Positions 24,412-33,434 of a stretch of 64,000 bases of DNA are shown here, piece by piece. Positions within the stretch are counted from its first letter, which is position 1; each line of letters opens with the position of its first letter. The stretch is from Streptomyces sp. NBC_01431 (GTDB lineage: Bacteria > Actinomycetota > Actinomycetes > Streptomycetales > Streptomycetaceae): positions 7,564,001 through 7,628,000 of the forward strand of contig NZ_CP109496.1 in the NCBI RefSeq assembly GCF_036231355.1, read 5' to 3'. The position numbers and the translations under genes are program-made. The notes under the pieces are model-generated. The model was not told where the DNA came from and searched no databases. It saw only the letters and a program-made list of their open reading frames with translations.

Positions 24412-25995
24412 GTGTCGACAGCTGATCTCCCCCCGAATCTTGCCGAATGGCAGTGGCCCGCTACGGGTCCGGGCGCCGATGCCCCGCGCTCTCGGGTGGT
24501 GATCGCCGGGGGCGGGCTCGCCGGCCTCGAAGTGGCCCGGCACCTGTCCGCCCTCGGTGTCGACGACGTCCTGGTCATCGAAGCCGGACCCGCGGACGAC
24601 CTGTTGCACATCAACTCCGCGCACCAGCCGGATCAAGCGCTGCGCACCTTCCTCGACCCCGCCGGCGACCCGCACTTCCAGCGTTGCTGGACATCGGAAT
24701 CCGCCCCGCACTACCTGGCCAACGCCGGCCTGCGCAAGCGCCTCGGCGGACGCTCGCTGTACTGGTACGGCGCGTCCCTGCCGGTGGAGGACTGGGCACT
24801 GGCCGACTGGCCGGAGTCGATCGTGCGGGACCTGCGCGGCTCGTGGCAGGGCGGCCGACCGCTCTACGAGCAGGTGGCGGCAGACCTCGGAGTGGATCCG
24901 ACCCCTCTCGACTCGCAGCAACCGGCTCTGAAGCTCGGAGGATTCCGGCTCGTCCGCACCCCGCAGGCGGAAACCCGGTTCGGTGACGAGGGCCGCTGGT
25001 ACGCCTACTCCCCGCTGGACCACTGGCGAGACCCGGTGACGGGCGCCGCGCTGGACGGCCCGCAGGGCATCCGGTTCCTGTGCGGTACCGAAGTACTCTC
25101 GGTTGACATCGAGGACGGGCGAGCCGGTGGCGTCCTCGTCCGGGAATCCGCCTCAAACGCCCCGGCCCGCCGGATTTCCGCGGACGCGGTGGTCCTGGCC
25201 TCCGGAACCATCGAGAGCAGCAGACTGGCCATCCAGGCGCTGTGCGCGGTCGACCCCGGCCGCCCGCCACGGCTGACGGGGCTCACCGACCACATCGTCC
25301 AGGGCTTCTTCCTGCGCGTGCGCGACGCCGACGGGGACGGGGCATCTCAGGGTCTGCCGGATGTCGTACCCGGCTCGTACGTGACCGCGTGCGAGGACGC
25401 CGTGCGGTCCAACCTCTTCGTCACGGTCGAACGGCCGGAACCCGGCGTCCTTCTGTTCGACGTGCGGCTCACCGGAGAGCAGGCGCCGGGCCCCGGCAGT
25501 CACGTCACGTGCGAGCCGACCGGCGAGTACCCGTGGCGCACCACCGTCACAGCGGATCTGGCCCTGGCCGACCGGGACGTCGTCGGACGCCAGCGCGAGG
25601 TGCTCAACACGGTCTGGCGCCAGTTGGCCGCCGAATTCGGCCTCGCCGCGACGCCGTTGGCCTTCGACGACTTCGACCACCCGGTTCGCACCAACGCGTT
25701 CGTACTGCCGGAGTCGATCGGCGCGCAGACGTTGGAAGGACCCTTCACCTGGTCGAGCCTCCTGGGTACCGAGGATCACGAGGGTTGCACATTGCCGCTG
25801 GGGGAAGTACTCGACGACCGCCACGCGTTCGCCGCCGTCCCAGGCCTCTACGCCTGCGGGCCGGCGACCTTCCCCCGCATGGGCGCGGCCAACCCCTCGC
25901 TCACCACCCTGGCTCTCGCACGGCGACTGGCCCACTGCCTGGCCACCGCCCATGGCACGCAGCCGCACCGGACGACATCGGAGGTGGACGCGTGA
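24412..25995 (+). CDS. GMC-type FAD sugar oxidoreductase, copy 2
   Basis: 527 residues from a GTG with GGAGG 5 nt upstream. The FAD motif is VVIAGGGLAGLEVARHL; GGRSLYWYGASLPVEDW, VVLASGTIESSRLA, DHEGCTLPLGEVLDDRHAF and GLYACGPATFPRMGAANPS follow. It is homologous throughout to the protein at 12106-13545. Two related oxidases in one cluster can oxidise two positions of the heptose or act at two stages. It is first in a plus-strand operon and overlaps the SDR by 4 bp (GTGA). Confidence 0.8.
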   Translation: MSTADLPPNLAEWQWPATGPGADAPRSRVVIAGGGLAGLEVARHLSALGVDDVLVIEAGPADDLLHINSAHQPDQALRTFLDPAGDPHFQRCWTSESAPHYLANAGLRKRLGGRSLYWYGASLPVEDWALADWPESIVRDLRGSWQGGRPLYEQVAADLGVDPTPLDSQQPALKLGGFRLVRTPQAETRFGDEGRWYAYSPLDHWRDPVTGAALDGPQGIRFLCGTEVLSVDIEDGRAGGVLVRESASNAPARRISADAVVLASGTIESSRLAIQALCAVDPGRPPRLTGLTDHIVQGFFLRVRDADGDGASQGLPDVVPGSYVTACEDAVRSNLFVTVERPEPGVLLFDVRLTGEQAPGPGSHVTCEPTGEYPWRTTVTADLALADRDVVGRQREVLNTVWRQLAAEFGLAATPLAFDDFDHPVRTNAFVLPESIGAQTLEGPFTWSSLLGTEDHEGCTLPLGEVLDDRHAFAAVPGLYACGPATFPRMGAANPSLTTLALARRLAHCLATAHGTQPHRTTSEVDA

Positions 25996-26720
25996 TGCTC
26001 ACGGACAAGTGTGTCCTGGTCACCGGGGCGTCGAAGGACATCGGCCGGGGCATCGCCCTTGACCTGGCCGGGCGCGGCGCGACCGTCGTCGGCACGTACA
26101 ACACCGGCGCGGCCGACGCGGAGGAACTCCTTGACCTCGGCGTCAAGGAGATGGTCCACCTCGATCACCTGGACCGGGAGGGGTCGTTGGCCACGCTCCG
26201 CCGATTGGCTGCCGCCTTCTCCTTCGACGGGCTCGTGAACAATGCCGCGGTGATCGAGTTTGCTTCGTGGGAATCCAGTCTGGACTCCTGGGACAAGGTG
26301 TTGGACGTCAACCTGCGGGGCCCACTGGCCACCACGATCGCGCTCGCCCCCGCCATGCCGGCCGGCAGCTCCATCATCAACATCTCCAGTACGGCGGGAG
26401 CCACGGGCTCGTTCGATTCACTCGCCTACTCGGCGAGCAAGGCCGCGCTCACCAACCTGACGAAGAGCCTCGCCAACGTGCTCGGCCCCTCCGGAATCCG
26501 TGTCAACACCGTCTCGCCCTGCTACGTCGACGCCGACGCACCCCCGGAATCAGCCGGGCTGACTCCCTTGCGACGTAACGGTTTCCCCGAGGACATAGCC
26601 TCGGTCGTGGCGTTCCTGCTCACCGACGGAGCCCGCTTCGTCACAGGTACGGAGATCACCGTGGACGGCGGTTACACGGCCGCGGATGCCCTCGCGAAGC
26701 GTGCGTACGATGCGAGCTGA
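25992..26720 (+). CDS. SDR family oxidoreductase (FabG-like)
   Basis: 242 residues from the GTG at 25992; an ATG at 25995 is equally possible. TGASKDIGRGIALDLAG is the cofactor site, NNAAV replaces NNAG, the catalytic set is Ser with YSASK, and TVDGGY ends the fold. It is coupled to the GMC gene before it and its end overlaps the ketosynthase start. With the ketosynthase and ACP it may be the ketoreductase of a short acyl-chain assembly line; alternatively it re-reduces a keto sugar made by the GMC enzyme. Confidence 0.8.
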   Translation: MMLTDKCVLVTGASKDIGRGIALDLAGRGATVVGTYNTGAADAEELLDLGVKEMVHLDHLDREGSLATLRRLAAAFSFDGLVNNAAVIEFASWESSLDSWDKVLDVNLRGPLATTIALAPAMPAGSSIINISSTAGATGSFDSLAYSASKAALTNLTKSLANVLGPSGIRVNTVSPCYVDADAPPESAGLTPLRRNGFPEDIASVVAFLLTDGARFVTGTEITVDGGYTAADALAKRAYDAS

Positions 26721-27954
26721 CCGATCCGCTGCCGATGTTCCCCGGACAACGGACGTTGTGGTCACCGGCATGGGTGCCACGACCCCGCTCGGTGGCGACG
26801 TGCCGTCGACCTGGTCCGCTCTCCTGGCCGGTGAGTCCGGCATCTCCACATTGGAGGCGCCCTGGGCCGACCAGCTGTCCGTTCGTATCGCAGGCGCTCT
26901 GCGGAAGGACCCGGCTGATGTCGTGGCCCCCGTCCAGAGGCGGCGGTTGGACCGCAGCCAGGAGGCCGCACTCATCGCCGCCCGAGAGGCATGGGCGGAC
27001 GCGGGCTCCCCGGACGTGGATCCGGTGCGGCTGGCCGTGGTGGTGGGTACGGGCATCGGCGGGGCAGGGACCATGCTCGATCAGGACGACCGCCTCGAAG
27101 AACTCGGGCCGAGGCTACTGTCGCCCTTCACCATCCCGCGACTGATGCCCAACGGCGCGGCGGCCGTCGTGAGTCTGGAACTCGGCGCGCGCGCCGGAAC
27201 GCACGCGCCGACCAGTGCCTGTGCTTCGGGGGCGGAGGCCCTGGCCGTCGGGGCGATGCTGATCAGGGCAGGACGCGCCGATGTCGTCGTGGCCGGGGGC
27301 ACGGACGCCTGCCTGCACCCCCTCTTCATCGGCGGATTCGCCCGCATGGGAGCACTCTCCACCCGCAACGAGACGCCCGAACTGGCATCCAGGCCTTTCG
27401 ACCGGGACCGCGACGGCTTCGTCATGGCCGAGGGGGCCGGCGTCGTCGTACTGGAGCGGGCCGAGTTCGCGCGGGCCCGAGGCGTACGCCCCCGGGCCCT
27501 GCTCGCCGGCGCCGGGATCACGTCGGACGCGTACGACATGACGATGCCCGACGTCGAGGGGCAGATCCGGGCCATCGCAGAGGCCTTGCGGGACGCGGAC
27601 CTCACACCTGAGGACATCACCCATGTCAACACGCACGCGACGGGCACCCCCACCGGAGACCTCATCGAAGCCGACGCCCTCCGCCGGGCCGTGGGCACCC
27701 ACCCCCTGGTTACCGCGACCAAGTCCGCCACCGGGCACCTGCTGGGCGCGGCGGGATCCGTGGAGGCCATCTTCACCGTGCTCAGCCTGGAGCACGCGGT
27801 GATCCCGGCGATTCGCAACCTGGATGAGGCGGCTCCCGGAGTCGAACTGGACCTCGTCACCGGCCAACCCCGGCAGGCGTCCCCGACGGCCGCGCTGTCG
27901 ACGTCATTCGGCTTCGGCGGGCACAACGTGGTCCTGTCCTTCACGAAGCCATGA
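26710..27954 (+). CDS. beta-ketoacyl-ACP synthase, KAS II type
   Basis: 414 residues from the ATG at 26710 (GTG at 26701 possible); the start overlaps the SDR end by 11 bp. The Cys-His-His triad is complete: TSACASGAEAL (about Cys171), VNTHATGTPTGD and KSATGHLLGAAG. It extends acyl-ACP by two carbons. With the ACP 200 bp downstream it is likely to build or modify the acyl chain of the product. A type II PKS chain-length factor is excluded because the active Cys is present and the gene is unpaired. Confidence 0.85.
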   Translation: MRADRSAADVPRTTDVVVTGMGATTPLGGDVPSTWSALLAGESGISTLEAPWADQLSVRIAGALRKDPADVVAPVQRRRLDRSQEAALIAAREAWADAGSPDVDPVRLAVVVGTGIGGAGTMLDQDDRLEELGPRLLSPFTIPRLMPNGAAAVVSLELGARAGTHAPTSACASGAEALAVGAMLIRAGRADVVVAGGTDACLHPLFIGGFARMGALSTRNETPELASRPFDRDRDGFVMAEGAGVVVLERAEFARARGVRPRALLAGAGITSDAYDMTMPDVEGQIRAIAEALRDADLTPEDITHVNTHATGTPTGDLIEADALRRAVGTHPLVTATKSATGHLLGAAGSVEAIFTVLSLEHAVIPAIRNLDEAAPGVELDLVTGQPRQASPTAALSTSFGFGGHNVVLSFTKP

Positions 27955-28154
27955 AATCCAGCTGCCGTGGCGCCCCAGCCCCATCGACACTCACCTCGCA
28001 GGCGCCGTCAGCCCTTGAGCTCGGCCTGCTCACCGAGGTCAACCTGCCGAGCTACAAAGGGAGTTCGCGAATCGCTCCGGAGCCGATGGCGCCCGGGGCG
28101 ACAGGAAGAAGGCTCTTCAATGACGGGTACGGTCAACCAGCAGCGGAGGCACAC

Positions 28155-28406
28155 ATGAGCCAGCAGCAGACGGTCTTCGAGTCGGTCGCGGACATCATCG
28201 AAAAGATCAGTGGCGTTCCGGCCGGCCAAGTGACGCCGGAGAACCGGCTGCGGGACGATCTGGAGATCGACTCGCTCGCCCTCATCGAGATATCGGTGGC
28301 CGTGGTCGAGACCTTCCAGGTGGACCTTCCGGACGAGGAGCTCAAGGAACTGCGGACGGTGCAGGACGTGGTCGACCGGATCGAGACAGCCACGATCAAC
28401 GCCTGA
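28155..28406 (+). CDS. acyl carrier protein
   Basis: 83 residues. The phosphopantetheine serine is in LEIDSLALIEI (Ser40), within a typical four-helix ACP. ATG at 28155 follows GGAGG. It is 200 bp downstream of the ketosynthase and should carry its substrates, delivering the finished chain to one of the cluster acyltransferases. It ends the plus-strand operon before a convergent hairpin. Confidence 0.9.
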   Translation: MSQQQTVFESVADIIEKISGVPAGQVTPENRLRDDLEIDSLALIEISVAVVETFQVDLPDEELKELRTVQDVVDRIETATINA

Positions 28407-28499
28407 GACCGGCCAGGGGATCCGTCGAGGTGGAGGGTCCGTCACACACGCCGGACGCGGTGCGGGTGTGGGTGATCGGGCGCGGCCCGGTCACCGCTT

Positions 28500-28522
28500 G
28501 CCCTCACGAGTGTCGTGAGGGC
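28500..28522. terminator. bidirectional hairpin between ACP and AraC genes
   Basis: A perfect 10-bp stem (GCCCTCACGA / TCGTGAGGGC) with a GTG loop lies between two convergent stops at 28406 and 28558. It marks the right edge of the heptose cluster. Confidence 0.7.
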
Positions 28523-28557
28523 AGCGGCGGACACGGCTGGGACAGCGATCCGTGAGC

Positions 28558-29394
28558 TCACTCCGGCCGGGATCGGTGCCGGTACTGCAATGGTGAGCAG
28601 CCCATGTGTTTCCTGAATACGCGGGCGAAGCTCTCTGGATTGGGGAAACCGCACCGACTGCCGACCTGGGATATGAGTTCGTTGCTCGTCGTGAGGAGAC
28701 GGCATGCGGTCTCGATGCGTAACTCGGTCAGGTACTGCACGGGCGTCTTCCCTGTGGCGGCGGCGAACTGACGTAAGAAGTGGTAGCGGCTGAGCAAGGC
28801 CTCCTTGGCCATGTCTTCCAGTGTGACGCGGGTAGCCAGGTGCTTGCGCATGTAGTCGACCACCGCGAGCAGTCGCTCCGGATTCAGTCCCGGAGTGTCC
28901 GGCTGGAGGGCATCGTGCGGGTGGAGCAGGTGGGCGGTCAGGTAGTGCGCCGCGCTGAACGCGTAATGCTCGCTCAATCCGGCGTCCTGGGCGCGAAGCA
29001 ACGCGGGAGCCATGGCAGCGGCCACGGGGTCGAAGACCCGTGGAGCCTCCAAGGTCGACAGGTCACGAACAGTGACTTCCGGATGCTCGTCCGCATAGCA
29101 CCGAAGCTGCTGCGTGGGCAGGGCGATGAAAGCCACCTCGACGCGCTGCACGCCCGACGGGGGGCGCCACAGCCGCACGGCACTCTTGCCGACGAGGCGA
29201 GAGGTGTCCCCGGAGACGAGTGTGGTCTGACGCCAGCCCGAAGCGTCCGGGTATTCAACCTGGCATAAGCCTCTCAAAGGAGCCACGATTGTGAACCAGC
29301 CGTGGGGTGGCTGATAAGTCATACGCCCCTGAGCAGGGATGAATCGCCTCTCTATCGTCAGCGAATTCCAAAGAGCACTGCGAGAGTTGGCCAT
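28558..29394 (-). CDS. AraC family transcriptional regulator
   Basis: 278 residues. An N-terminal cupin-like sensing domain is followed by the AraC HTH pair from about residue 175: YMRKHLATRVTLEDMAKEA, FLRQFAAATGKTPVQYL, then CGFPNPESFARVFRKHMGCSP. It is convergent with the heptose operon's ACP, so it may be the cluster regulator, but nothing in the promoters proves this. The usual start is ATG at 29394. Confidence 0.85.
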   Translation of the reverse strand: MANSRSALWNSLTIERRFIPAQGRMTYQPPHGWFTIVAPLRGLCQVEYPDASGWRQTTLVSGDTSRLVGKSAVRLWRPPSGVQRVEVAFIALPTQQLRCYADEHPEVTVRDLSTLEAPRVFDPVAAAMAPALLRAQDAGLSEHYAFSAAHYLTAHLLHPHDALQPDTPGLNPERLLAVVDYMRKHLATRVTLEDMAKEALLSRYHFLRQFAAATGKTPVQYLTELRIETACRLLTTSNELISQVGSRCGFPNPESFARVFRKHMGCSPLQYRHRSRPE

Positions 29395-29859
29395 TTCCTT
29401 GTCATCTTTCTGCGAGGTACTGCTTGTACACCCACCGCTGCCGGCTTCAGCCGGAAGCTTTGAGACTTCCCGCTACGCAGACCGGCCTGCTGTTCCCCCC
29501 CCGCGCCGCGCCGTGCAGGACGAGCCCGATGTGGCGAGGAGACGAGAGGTCAGCGGGGCGTTGCGATGAGCACGTATCGGGCGGATGCTCCGTACTCTCC
29601 GCGCACCTGGACGTTTCGTGGTCGAATCTCAGGCAGGAGGATCACGGCCGGAGGCACGGTGTGGGGGTCACATGGGTGCGGGCAGGCGAGCGGCTCACGT
29701 TTCGGACGGCAGTTGCTCTTCGTAAGGCAGCCCTTTGCTGAAGACGCCCGAGCCGTGGACGCCGGCGAGTCCTTGTGGCCTCGGTGGCCGAGGCGGGCCC
29801 CAGGGGTTCTCGATGGTCGACGGGTTGTCCCGAGGCACTCCTTGGGTGCTGCCGCACCG
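29395..29859. other. no gene seen upstream of AraC gene
   Basis: About 465 bp with no supported coding region; likely the AraC promoter and diverged debris. Confidence 0.4.
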
Positions 29860-30345
29860 GGCGGAACCGGCCCGGCCTGTGCCGTCCCGGTGAGGTCGCG
29901 TTGGACCAGGTTCGGGGCGGGGCGACATTCGGGCCGCGGGGCGTGAAGCCTTCGCGGCGTGGACCGGCACCCCGAGACGGACCACGCGCATCAGCCGCTC
30001 GACGCGCTTTCGCCCGATACGGGTCGCCTCACGCATGAGCGCCGGGTGCCCGCGCGGCGAGCCGTAGCCCCCGCCGGAGTAGGCGTGGATTTCCTTGGTG
30101 GGGTCGATCGCGCCTCACGGCCCGGCGGCGCCGCCCGCACCGCTCGGTCTCCGTGCGACGCCACCGGTAGTGGGCGCTGAAGGTGGTGCGCGGTTCCCGC
30201 AGGGCGTACTCGTCCCCCGAAGCGAGGCCCTGGTCGAGGAGCGCCGGCACCTGGACGGCGGTCGTCCACCGTCAGCGGGGCTCCGCTTTCGACGGTGAGC
30301 TCCTTGATCTCGCGTAACTCCAAGGAGTACTTCCTGGGGGCGGCC
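29860..30345 (-). pseudogene. degraded IS3-family transposase (OrfA/OrfB remnants)
   Basis: Fragments in different frames match IS3 proteins: APRKYSLELREIKEL (OrfA N-terminus, about 30300-30345), YGSPRGHPALMREATR with GRKRVERLMR (OrfB, about 29990-30095), and RPAPNLVQRDLTG (OrfB before the DDE core, about 29890). Frameshifts and gaps separate them and the DDE domain is missing, so this is an inactive relic next to the heptose cluster. Confidence 0.65.
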
Positions 30346-31164
30346 AAGGTCGACGTTCCCCTCGCCAGCCCTCCGCGACCTTTTGCCAGCATCCTCCGCA
30401 TCTCGGGGAGACCTCACTTTCGTGTGCACCAGGCCCGGAATTGCTCGACTTCGTTCCTAGGCCAAAGGCTAGGGAGCTGGGTGCAGACTCGCATGCACCA
30501 GAGCGACAAGGGCTAGGGCAAACTTCCGGGACCCGGCGGGCAATCGTCCGCAGAGGGCGCACCGACGGACCGCACCCGCACATGCCGCCTGCGGAGGGCC
30601 GCCGCGCCGGCAAACCGTCCGCGCCGGGCTGAGGGCCCGCATGCGCGAGGCCCCTTGAGGGCGCGGATCGCCGTGTCGTGGCCGGGCTGGGAGCGTCGGC
30701 TGTGCACGGCCTGGCCGACCGGGGGTGCCTCCTTCGGCTGCACCCAACAGGGCGGCCTGCCTGCCCTTCGAGATCGTCACATCAAGACGGGCAGCCGCGC
30801 GGCGGTGACGATGGCAACCAGGCAGCGCAAGGACTCTGCCAACTCCCGCAAGAGCGCGGCGAGTCTGCTGCACGAGGCGCCGCGCCGGCCACACTGCGGG
30901 CTATGGGCATCACCGCGCAGATCGTCGCCCGCGCCCACTCGGTGTTCGTCTCCCGCACAGCATCAACAATGAACCCGCCAGGCAATTTGGTAATTGCAGG
31001 AAACTACAATGCGGTGCTGAGGTGCGGATCCCGCGCATTGGGCATGGTGTGACGGAGCCGTTGTTCTGGGCGGACTCCATCTCGGTACTGCGGCAGCAAT
31101 CCCAGGAGCCCACCAGGCAACATGTGTCAACTCCTGGCTTGGAAGGCGACCTACGATTTCCGCC
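30346..31164. other. no recognisable gene
   Basis: About 820 bp with open frames on both strands but no motif, RBS or family that I recognise. It sits between IS3 debris and the sterol-desaturase gene and looks like decayed sequence. Confidence 0.4.
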
Positions 31165-32043
31165 ATGTCAAGCTTCCCCGATGTCGCAGTCTGGTCCATA
31201 CCGGCCTTCGTGCTGCTCACCGTCGTCGAAATCATCAGCGTCCGGCTGCATCCCGGCGAGGAGGATGCCGGATACGAGGTCAAGGACGCGGCGACCAGTG
31301 TCAGCATGGGGCTCGGCAGTCTCTTCTTCAGCTTTCTGTGGAAGTTCCAGGATGTCGCGGTCTACAGCGTCGTCTACGAACTGACGCCGCTGCGCGTGCC
31401 GTTACTGTGGTGGACCTTTCCGCTGATGCTCATCGCCCAGGATTTCTTGGGATACTGGTCTCATCGAAGCCATCACGTCATCCGGATCCTGTGGGCTTGC
31501 CACGTCGTCCACCACTCCAGCCGGAAATTCAATCTGACCACCGCGCTGCGCCAGCCCTGGATGACGTTCACCGTGGGTTTCTTCTTCCTCCCGATGGTTG
31601 CCGCCGGTGTTCACCCGGTGGTGCTGGCATTCTGTTCCTCCGTCAACCTCGTCTACCAGTTCTGGATCCACACCGAGCGCATCGACAAGATGCCCCGGTG
31701 GTTCGAGTTCGTCTTCAACACGCCGTCGCACCACCGTGTGCACCACGCGTCCCAGGGCAGCTATCTGGACCGTAATTTCGGCGGGGTTCTCATTGTCTGG
31801 GACCGGCTTTTCGGAACGTTCGTCGCGGAGACCGAACGGCCCGTTTACGGACTGACCAAGAACATCCGGACGTACAACCCACTGAAGGTCGCGTCGCACG
31901 AATACGTGGCCATCGCCAAGGACATCAAGATGGCGGGCAGTTGGAGCGAGCGGGCCGGTCGGGTATTCCGTGGTCCCGGCTGGCGCCCGCAGGACAGGAC
32001 GTCAGTTTCGGTGGCGTCCGTGACGAAGGAACCCGCCGCCTGA
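31165..32043 (+). CDS. sterol desaturase/fatty acid hydroxylase family membrane protein
   Basis: 292 residues with four to five hydrophobic segments. The di-iron His motifs are all present: HRSHH (about residue 94), HVVHHSSRKFN, HTERID and SHHRVHH with a final N-F-G-G block. These integral membrane enzymes hydroxylate or desaturate alkyl chains or sterols. It lies 1.8 kb beyond the AraC gene and IS3 relic, so membership in the heptose cluster (for example hydroxylation of an acyl chain) is only possible. Start ATG 31165. Confidence 0.85.
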   Translation: MSSFPDVAVWSIPAFVLLTVVEIISVRLHPGEEDAGYEVKDAATSVSMGLGSLFFSFLWKFQDVAVYSVVYELTPLRVPLLWWTFPLMLIAQDFLGYWSHRSHHVIRILWACHVVHHSSRKFNLTTALRQPWMTFTVGFFFLPMVAAGVHPVVLAFCSSVNLVYQFWIHTERIDKMPRWFEFVFNTPSHHRVHHASQGSYLDRNFGGVLIVWDRLFGTFVAETERPVYGLTKNIRTYNPLKVASHEYVAIAKDIKMAGSWSERAGRVFRGPGWRPQDRTSVSVASVTKEPAA

Positions 32044-32180
32044 GACCCGGCGTCGGCCGGCGGTCAGCGCGCCGAGCACGAGGGAGGTGAGCGCGGCGCC
32101 GAGGAAGGGAGTGCGGGAACGGAGAACGGGGCAGCGGCTGAAGGCACGCTGGTCGGCCGGCCGACGGATGGGCCCTGCCG

Positions 32181-32993
32181 TCAGGTGACCAGGCGAATGG
32201 TCCAGAAGTCCCTGGCCAGACCCGGCTCCGTCACGTACGCGTACGGGAGTGTGAAGTAGCCGCCCTGCCCCCAGTCGGAGCCCCAGGAGTTGCGCACCAG
32301 GAAACGTTGCGTACTGTCGTCGTACCCCACCGCCAACACGGCATGTCCTCCGACCAACTGGTCGTCGGTGCTGGGCAGTTGAGCGTCTCCGGCCTTCGCT
32401 ACCTCGGGGGTCTCGAAGCTGGAATAGACGGTGAATCCGAAGACGAAGGGGAACCCGGCGGCGAGGCAGCCCTTGAGCTGCTCAAGGTTCTGAATGATGC
32501 GCTGGTAGGCGGTCGCGGTCGATTTCAGGGCGTCCGTGTAACAGGACGCCGAGGGCTTCTTGCCCGCCGGGGCCTCTTTCGGGAACGGCCCACCGTCGGT
32601 GACGGCCGGAGTGTCGTCGTAGGGCCACTCCGTCTCCGGGCACACCCCCAGTTTTGCCACGCTCTTGACCCCGTCACGGAGCTGGGCACCGGAGTCCGCG
32701 CCCACATGGCCTTCCATCGCGCGCTCGTTGTAGTAGATGAACAGGCGGGACGGGACGAAATCCGCAAGGCTCTGCCGCATCAGCTCGAACTGAAAGGCGC
32801 CGGCGATGGCGTTGGCGCTGCAACTGCCGATGCGACCCTGGTCGTAGACAGGGGGAAGCTTGTCGCGCAGGTCCGTCCTGGGCGGCGGGGTCACCAGCGC
32901 CAGACGGGGCGCCGAGTACATGTGGTCACGGGCATCGGGCAGATCGGGCACCCAGCCGAAGCGGGCGACCCGGCGCGCTACCGGACTTGCCAT
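32181..32993 (-). CDS. C1 family (papain-like) cysteine peptidase
   Basis: 270 residues without a signal peptide. Catalytic residues are visible: Cys58 in DQGRIGSCSANAIAG, His in VGGHAVLAVGYDD and Asn in RNSWGSDWGQGGYF. There is no prodomain, so it is probably cytoplasmic and active as made. ATG at 32993 follows AAAGGA. The neighbours give no clue to its substrate. Confidence 0.85.
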   Translation of the reverse strand: MASPVARRVARFGWVPDLPDARDHMYSAPRLALVTPPPRTDLRDKLPPVYDQGRIGSCSANAIAGAFQFELMRQSLADFVPSRLFIYYNERAMEGHVGADSGAQLRDGVKSVAKLGVCPETEWPYDDTPAVTDGGPFPKEAPAGKKPSASCYTDALKSTATAYQRIIQNLEQLKGCLAAGFPFVFGFTVYSSFETPEVAKAGDAQLPSTDDQLVGGHAVLAVGYDDSTQRFLVRNSWGSDWGQGGYFTLPYAYVTEPGLARDFWTIRLVT

Positions 32994-33434
32994 CGAAACA
33001 TCCTTTCTCAGACCGCCCGGTGGGCGGTCCCGCTGTCGCACGGGGACACATTCGCAGTATCGATGTGAGGTGGAGATACCGCCTGCCGACGGTGCGGTGT
33101 CGACGGGTGGTGGCCGACTCCGGCCTGCGGGAAGCAGCTTCAGGCCGGGTGCCCGGCGCCGACGGTGGCCCCAGGTGCGGCCGCAGCAGCCGGCCAGGCA
33201 TGCTCCTCCATCCGTGTCCGCGGGACGACCGGGCCGCTCCATCCGCAAACAGCCGCCGTGAGGGCCGCACGCGTGGCCGCACCCGTATTTCCGAACCAGC
33301 TGGGCCTGACTCCGCCAAGCGATGAACGAGCATCCTGTTCTACGGTGGCAGGCAGGGTCACCGTCGCGACTGGTGGAGTCTGCGCCGATCGGCGGCAGCT
33401 TCCACCAGCGTCCGCACCCGCCGGGAGGCGACAG

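Noticed and set aside
26710..27954. Type II PKS minimal system
   Set aside because: Only one ketosynthase with an active Cys; no chain-length factor, cyclase or aromatase beside it.
30655..31052. Possible gene between IS3 relic and sterol desaturase
   Set aside because: Open frames on both strands but no RBS, motif or consistent codon pattern.
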